Positions 59,961 through 64,000 of a stretch of 64,000 bases of DNA are shown one piece after another (within the stretch, counting starts at the first letter, position 1; every line of letters begins with the position of its first letter). A program made the position numbers and the translations under genes. The notes beneath the pieces were generated by a model that ran no database searches, had not been told where the DNA came from, and saw only the letters and a list, made by a program, of their open reading frames with translations. Origin of the DNA: Ustulina deusta (Eukaryota; Ascomycota; Sordariomycetes; Xylariales; Xylariaceae); assembly GCA_023159155.1 (NCBI GenBank), contig JAJNNX010000006.1, positions 372,001 to 436,000 of the forward strand, read 5' to 3'.

Positions 59961-61128
59961 TGCCCCAAAAAATAAATGCTACCATTCAATATTGTTGTCT
60001 GTATCCCAACCACTACTACCAAGAGAACCCACAGGGGTGTCTTTATCTGATATTGGCATTCACACAAAGTCGCTAGTCAAACTCATCGCCTTCGCGGTCC
60101 ATAGCTTAGTATTTATAGTGTAGGATGGGGAATGGGCATCGTCTTCCCGAAGGCAAATTTTGGGGAATTTGCAATATGACGCAGGGGACGAGTAGCAATG
60201 TCCTTCCTGGATACGCCAACTATTACGATGGCGCTCAAGTTGAGGGGAGGTGATATTTTCAGGTGTGAAGAAGCACGGAGGTAAGATGACCTAGTCCCAG
60301 TAAGATGCTCGACATAGGGCTTAACAAGATAGTGTGATTGGCTAACTTTTGCGACTCGGCTACTTAAATATTCCCTCTTTATTTTCCTGGCCGAAGCCGT
60401 GGACATGAAAACCGAAACTGCTTGTAAGTATACGGTAGGAGAATAAGGGATGTATAGAGCGATACAGGGTTCATTCTAGCTAACCTAGGCAGTGGACGAT
60501 TCAATGGACTGGCCCATTGATTACTGAACCCCAACGTGTTTGGATCTCAGTGATGCACATGTCTGTCAGTTTAATGCGTTCTCTAGCCTTAATCTTCTGT
60601 CTCAATTATCATGATGCATGTAGCTTACGTTTTTGTCAAGTTGATAGCACGAATTTCTTGGCATATGAGCCACATTAAGCGGGTCACCTCTATGTATTTA
60701 CATATCCCGTTACTTCTTGAGGACATAGATAGATGATAGGCGGAGGGATACTTTATGTTGGACCAGTTCCTTAGCTTTATTGAGTAGTCCCGTGGGTTTA
60801 GCCTTGTGGGGAATCATAATGACTGCCGCGATGGAGAAAGCATAAATATTTGCAGGCAAGACCGACTTGGATTGGGTGTAATTGCTCTTCTTTTCAAAGC
60901 CTGGTGGGCGAATCGGCTGCATCTGAGGCTGGCGACCATGGAAATTTGTATAGAAAGTAGTTAGATGGCAATGGGCCGATCAGTTTGGAACCGGCACTTT
61001 CCTTATAAAACGCTATAATTGTCGAGCGTGCCATTACGGCCACATCATCCCAACTTTTGCAAGCCGCTTTCCTAACGCCGTCACATCATGCATTGTTGTA
61101 GTCCTCGATAAGCCGCGCGCGCTCTTCC
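59961..61128. other. Intergenic sequence downstream of ARPC4
   Basis: Contains the 3' flank of ARPC4. A 70-residue minus-strand frame (60710-60922) and a 97-residue frame (60113-60406) look protein-like in composition, but I could not match or extend them. Confidence 0.45.
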
Positions 61129-61896
61129 TTAATCGAACTAGGAGACAGTTCAGTAAGAGATCCGTAAACAAGCGTTGGTAGACTTACAGGTGTTAAGAAC
61201 GATTCAGCTACAAAACGCGCTCTTGCGTTCAACTATACGGCATTAGTATATATCTAACGATGAGTCTAGTCTCGTGGTCGGGGAGAGCGAACAAATAACT
61301 TCATCTCGGAGATTTCCTTGTCAACCTCCTCCATAAACTGAATGATAAAGTCCACCAGCTTATGTTTCAGCATCTCTTCAGTATGGAAGTTGGTTATCAA
61401 GAAGGATATGTCATAGCCCTAACCACGAATGTCAGCCCGGTGCCCATACTGCCGGAGGATGCTAGCCTGATGCCAGACAGTGTTGCACGGTTTAGCCATC
61501 CATGCCATACCTTGATCGGTTTCCTCCGTAGAATAAAGAAGGCCTCTGCTCTTTGAGTCAAGAACCGTGTGAACTTGTGGACGAGAATGGTCTCGATCTC
61601 GTCGGCTTGCTTGATCTTGATGCTGATGCGTACACTGTTGACGCTCGGCTCGATGAGAACCTTCTCGTTCTCGTTACGTGCAATGACCAAAGGCGTTAAT
61701 AGAACCTCGGGCGATGTCTGAGCCTCAATCTCGGGGACGTTGTGTCGTTCTGCAGTTTGGGACGCGAAGTTGGAAAGGCAGAGGGCGGCTGTGACGGAGC
61801 TCCTCACGCACTGGAGGTACGGACGGAGGGATTGAGACTGCAAGCCCGCGTCAGAAAGCTTCCTGGTGCAGAGTGGGAAATCCTGTGGCTCACCAT
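61129..61896 (-). CDS. ARPC4: Actin-related protein 2/3 complex subunit 4 (ARPC4, p20-ARC)
   Basis: Five exons on the minus strand: 61894-61896, 61511-61837, 61293-61418, 61188-61232 and 61129-61137. Together they encode 169 residues, the usual ARPC4 length. Exon 1 is only the ATG; the donor GTGAGC follows, and the acceptor TTGCAG precedes SQSLRPYLQ. Exon 2 carries [35 protein letters not shown] and [18 protein letters not shown]. Exon 3 starts [17 protein letters not shown]. Exon 4 encodes [15 protein letters not shown] and exon 5 only FD and the stop. All introns are phase 0. The third intron has the unusual donor GTTCGC but a TACTAAT branch site and TAG acceptor. ARPC4 forms, with ARPC2, the core of the Arp2/3 complex, which nucleates branched actin at endocytic patches. 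Sequence is highly conserved, so identification is firm. It is transcribed divergently from UBP6. Confidence 0.95.
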
Positions 61897-62922
61897 GTCG
61901 AGGCCGATTGGTCTTGAAGACCGGATCGAAAGGGCGGGGAAGCGGTATCGTCGACGTCGTTCGATACGTGCGGGGGAGGGCGACAATAGGGGTGATCTGG
62001 GCAGGTCAAGAGTCGACGCCGCCTTGCAATTCCAACGACGTTGGTTGATGCACCTCGGTCGTGGGGCAATGATGGGTGGCTATGACCCGTGGCTATGACC
62101 AGGAGCTGGGAGCCTGGCTGGGAGAGAGATTGGCGCCTCATTTTCAGGCGAGGATGGCAGAGGTCAGTGCACGTGACGTCAGCTGTGGCTTGACCATACA
62201 CTACCGGTGGCATGGCGCTTGGACAGACTGGGTAGAGGTAGAACCCCTCCAGCCCCTCAGGTTCCGCTAATCTATCTAATCGCCTGCCCCACACATATTG
62301 AGCTTCGTTACGGCACCTACGAGAGTCCCCTCCGACCTAATCAGCCAATTAACACTTGGAATTTGCCCTACGGGTACACGAAATTAGAGCGTTAATTGGC
62401 TGATTCTATTACATAGTATATGGGCAATCCTATTACCTACTAAGTAGGTCGGAGGGGACTCTAGATTAGCTATGAAAAAGTTCAGGTATAAAAATCACTC
62501 CAGAGTCGGCGTGAAACCATACTAATTCGGGTTAGACCGGGCCAGTTTAGCGGGTTTTCACGGCCATGGTCGGCTAGAGCTGCTCGGTGACCTGTACACT
62601 AAACAACCAGGACGACCTTCGGTAGTGGTGGCCGTGGAAACTGATGGATAATTGGATGACGCATGTAAAGTTTGCCTGGCCTCGTGCATCCCCTACCCAG
62701 CGCCTCCCGAGCTTGTCGATTCTACTTACCGTAGTACATTGCATCAACCTCCCTCAAGGTCTCCCTTGCCTATTTATGCCTTACCAATCACCTCGCTCGT
62801 CTATCTCCTGATCTCTCTGTCCATCTTCCTACACGCCATCCAATTTCCCTTAGCGTTCTCGCTTCCTAGGCGACGAGCCATACAGGCCTTGTATACAGAG
62901 CTACGACAGAGATATAAACAGT
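61897..62922. promoter_or_regulatory. Divergent ARPC4/UBP6 intergenic promoter region
   Basis: 1026 bases separate the two start codons. The region holds the leaders and promoters of both genes, a fold-back repeat (62322-62462), and a pyrimidine-rich tract (about 62,795-62,850, CTCTCTGTCCATCTTCC-type) before UBP6. Open frames on both strands here (for example 61742-62098, 61890-62294 and 62652-63173) follow the normal GC composition and overlap the two real genes; I do not call them. Confidence 0.6.
62322..62462. repeat. Fold-back (MITE-like) element with one interrupted arm
   Basis: The left arm 62322-62353 is continuous (32 bases). Its complement on the right is split into 62391-62405 (15 bases, perfect) and 62446-62462 (17 bases, perfect) by a 40-base segment 62406-62445. 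Outer ends read AGAGTCCCCTCCGACCT and its complement. No clear target duplication flanks it and no second copy is in the window. Confidence 0.75.
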
Positions 62923-64000
62923 ATGGCGTCAATACCGGGTACGTGCCCGTCAGCCGAATGATTCGCCCTTTCGTGCCTTTGCGTCCTCTTTCTGGCCCTG
63001 GTCTCTTGCTGACCGAGCATTCAAACAGTTGTCGTAAAACACCAGGGCAAGAAATACGAGGTGGAAGTCGACACCGACTCCACCGGCGAAATCTTCAAGT
63101 TCCAGCTCTACAGTCTCACCGGTGTCGAGCCCGACCGCCAAAAGGTCCTGCTGAAAGGCGTGCTCAAGGATGACACCCCCATGAGCAGTTTCTCCCTCAA
63201 GCCGGGCCAGACGATAATGATGCTTGGCACTGCGAGCAGCGAGGGCAAGGATCTCGTGCGGCCCTCCGAAAAGGTCAAGTTCGTCGAAGACATGACCGAA
63301 GCTGAAGCTGCGAAACAAGAGGGCGCCACTCCTGCCGGCCTGACCAACTTGGGCAACACCTGCTACCTGAACTCGACACTCCAGGCATTGCGTGCAATAC
63401 CAGAACTTCATGATGCTCTGTCAAAGTACGAGCCGCCGAGCGCCAACGCAGCCGGAACATTGCCTCAACTTGATCTGACTAGACAGCTGCGAGACACTTA
63501 CAAGTACATGTCCGAGACCCAGGACGTCTACACTCCGCATGCATTCCTCACCTCTCTACGCAATCTATATCCACAATTTTCTGAACGCTCTCGCACCGGC
63601 GCTGGCTATGCCCAACAAGATGCTGAGGAAGCTTGGTCACAGATTTTGTCTCAGATTCGTCAGAAGCTGCGTGTCAAGGATTCGTCCGACGCAACAAGTG
63701 ACGCATCTTTCATCGAGAAATACATGGCTGGAGAATTCACCTCGGAGCTTGTGTGCGATGAGCCTGCCGCCGGAGAAGGAGGTGAGCAACCCATCGCCAG
63801 TAAAGATGCTTTCTTGAAGCTCAACTGCCATATCGACGCTACAACAAACCATCTACGTGACGGCATCGTAAATGGATTGAAGGAGCAACTGGAGAAGAGG
63901 TCGGAAGTTTTGGGTCGCGACGCTGTTTATACCAAGACCTCTAAGATCTCACGTTTGCCCAAGTATCTGACTGTCCATTTCGTCCGCTTTTTCTGGAAGC
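62923..64000 (+). CDS. UBP6: Ubiquitin carboxyl-terminal hydrolase 6 (Ubp6/USP14), 5' part
   Basis: Exon 1 is 62923-62938, a 90-bp intron 62939-63028 (GTACGT...CAG, phase 1, CTGAC branch-like site) follows, and exon 2 runs from 63029 off the window; 329 complete codons are present. Residues 1 to about 80 form the ubiquitin-like domain (MASIPVVVKHQGKKYEVEVD at the start, KPGQTIMMLG near its end). This domain docks the enzyme on the proteasome regulatory particle (Rpn1). The peptidase C19 domain starts with the Cys box GLTNLGNTCYLNSTLQ. Its nucleophile is Cys117 (codon 63361-63363), close to Cys114 of human USP14 and Cys118 of yeast Ubp6. The second box GYAQQDAEEAW spans residues 198-208, and KISRLPKYLTVHFVRFFWK ends the visible part. 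The His box and C-terminus lie outside the window. The enzyme trims ubiquitin from proteasome substrates. Confidence 0.96.

Noticed and set aside
60710..60922. 70-residue minus-strand frame with plausible protein composition
   Set aside because: No family recognised and no splice continuation found. It could be an exon of a dead gene, but the support is too weak to list as a gene.
61742..62294. Several 60-134-residue frames on both strands upstream of ARPC4
   Set aside because: They overlap the ARPC4 5' end and leader, conflict with each other and show no domain.
62652..63173. 173-residue plus-strand frame over the UBP6 start, and minus-strand frames at 62950-63411
   Set aside because: UBP6 is unambiguous in another frame with a clear intron. 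These are shadow frames of its promoter and coding sequence.

Overview
The window looks like nuclear DNA of a filamentous ascomycete (Pezizomycotina). It splits into two compartments that meet at about 50.3 kb. Bases 1 to about 50,300 are extremely AT-rich, full of TA steps, and contain no intact gene. They consist of nested, decayed transposons. Where copies can be compared, almost every difference is C/T or G/A, which is the signature of repeat-induced point mutation (RIP). Bases 50,300 to 64,000 have ordinary base composition and carry the real genes, with short introns and canonical fungal splice sites.

AT-rich part, left to right: an LTR element with a non-coding, repetitive interior (526-6144) split by a Fot1/Pot2-like DNA transposon (3329-5188); a second copy of that transposon (7069-8927); a Ty3/gypsy relic (about 9,600-13,900) whose reverse transcriptase is split by a GC-normal solo LTR (11017-11287); a complete gypsy element with LTRs, polypurine tract and target duplication (15893-22023); a third Pot2-like copy, inverted (24925-26784); a GC-normal solo LTR (27643-27944); a complete Ty1/copia element on the minus strand (28798-36153); an internally deleted copia derivative (37586-39903); two short tandem arrays (51-bp and 21-bp periods); and a rearranged copia structure with head-to-head LTRs, a nested solo LTR and a 70-bp-arm hairpin (45286-48561). 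Conserved protein motifs of protease, reverse transcriptase, RNase H, integrase and transposase can still be read through the mutations, with catalytic Asp codons changed to Asn.

GC-normal part: first a graveyard of broken genes (a short-chain dehydrogenase 5' fragment, a fungal kinase-like pseudogene, a possible LTR remnant). Then comes an intact secreted HsbA-type protein gene (56446-57124, three exons), a C2H2 zinc-finger pseudogene (about 59,440-59,960), the Arp2/3 subunit gene ARPC4 (61129-61896, minus, five exons with an ATG-only first exon), and the 5' part of the proteasome-associated deubiquitinase UBP6/USP14 (62923 to the window end). ARPC4 and UBP6 are divergent, about 1 kb apart, with a fold-back element between them.

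I found no new gene system. The most unusual signals are the inverted-LTR copia composite with its long hairpin, RIP that fades toward the outer ends of every element, short solo LTRs that stayed GC-normal inside mutated DNA, and the fold-back element in the ARPC4/UBP6 divergent promoter.
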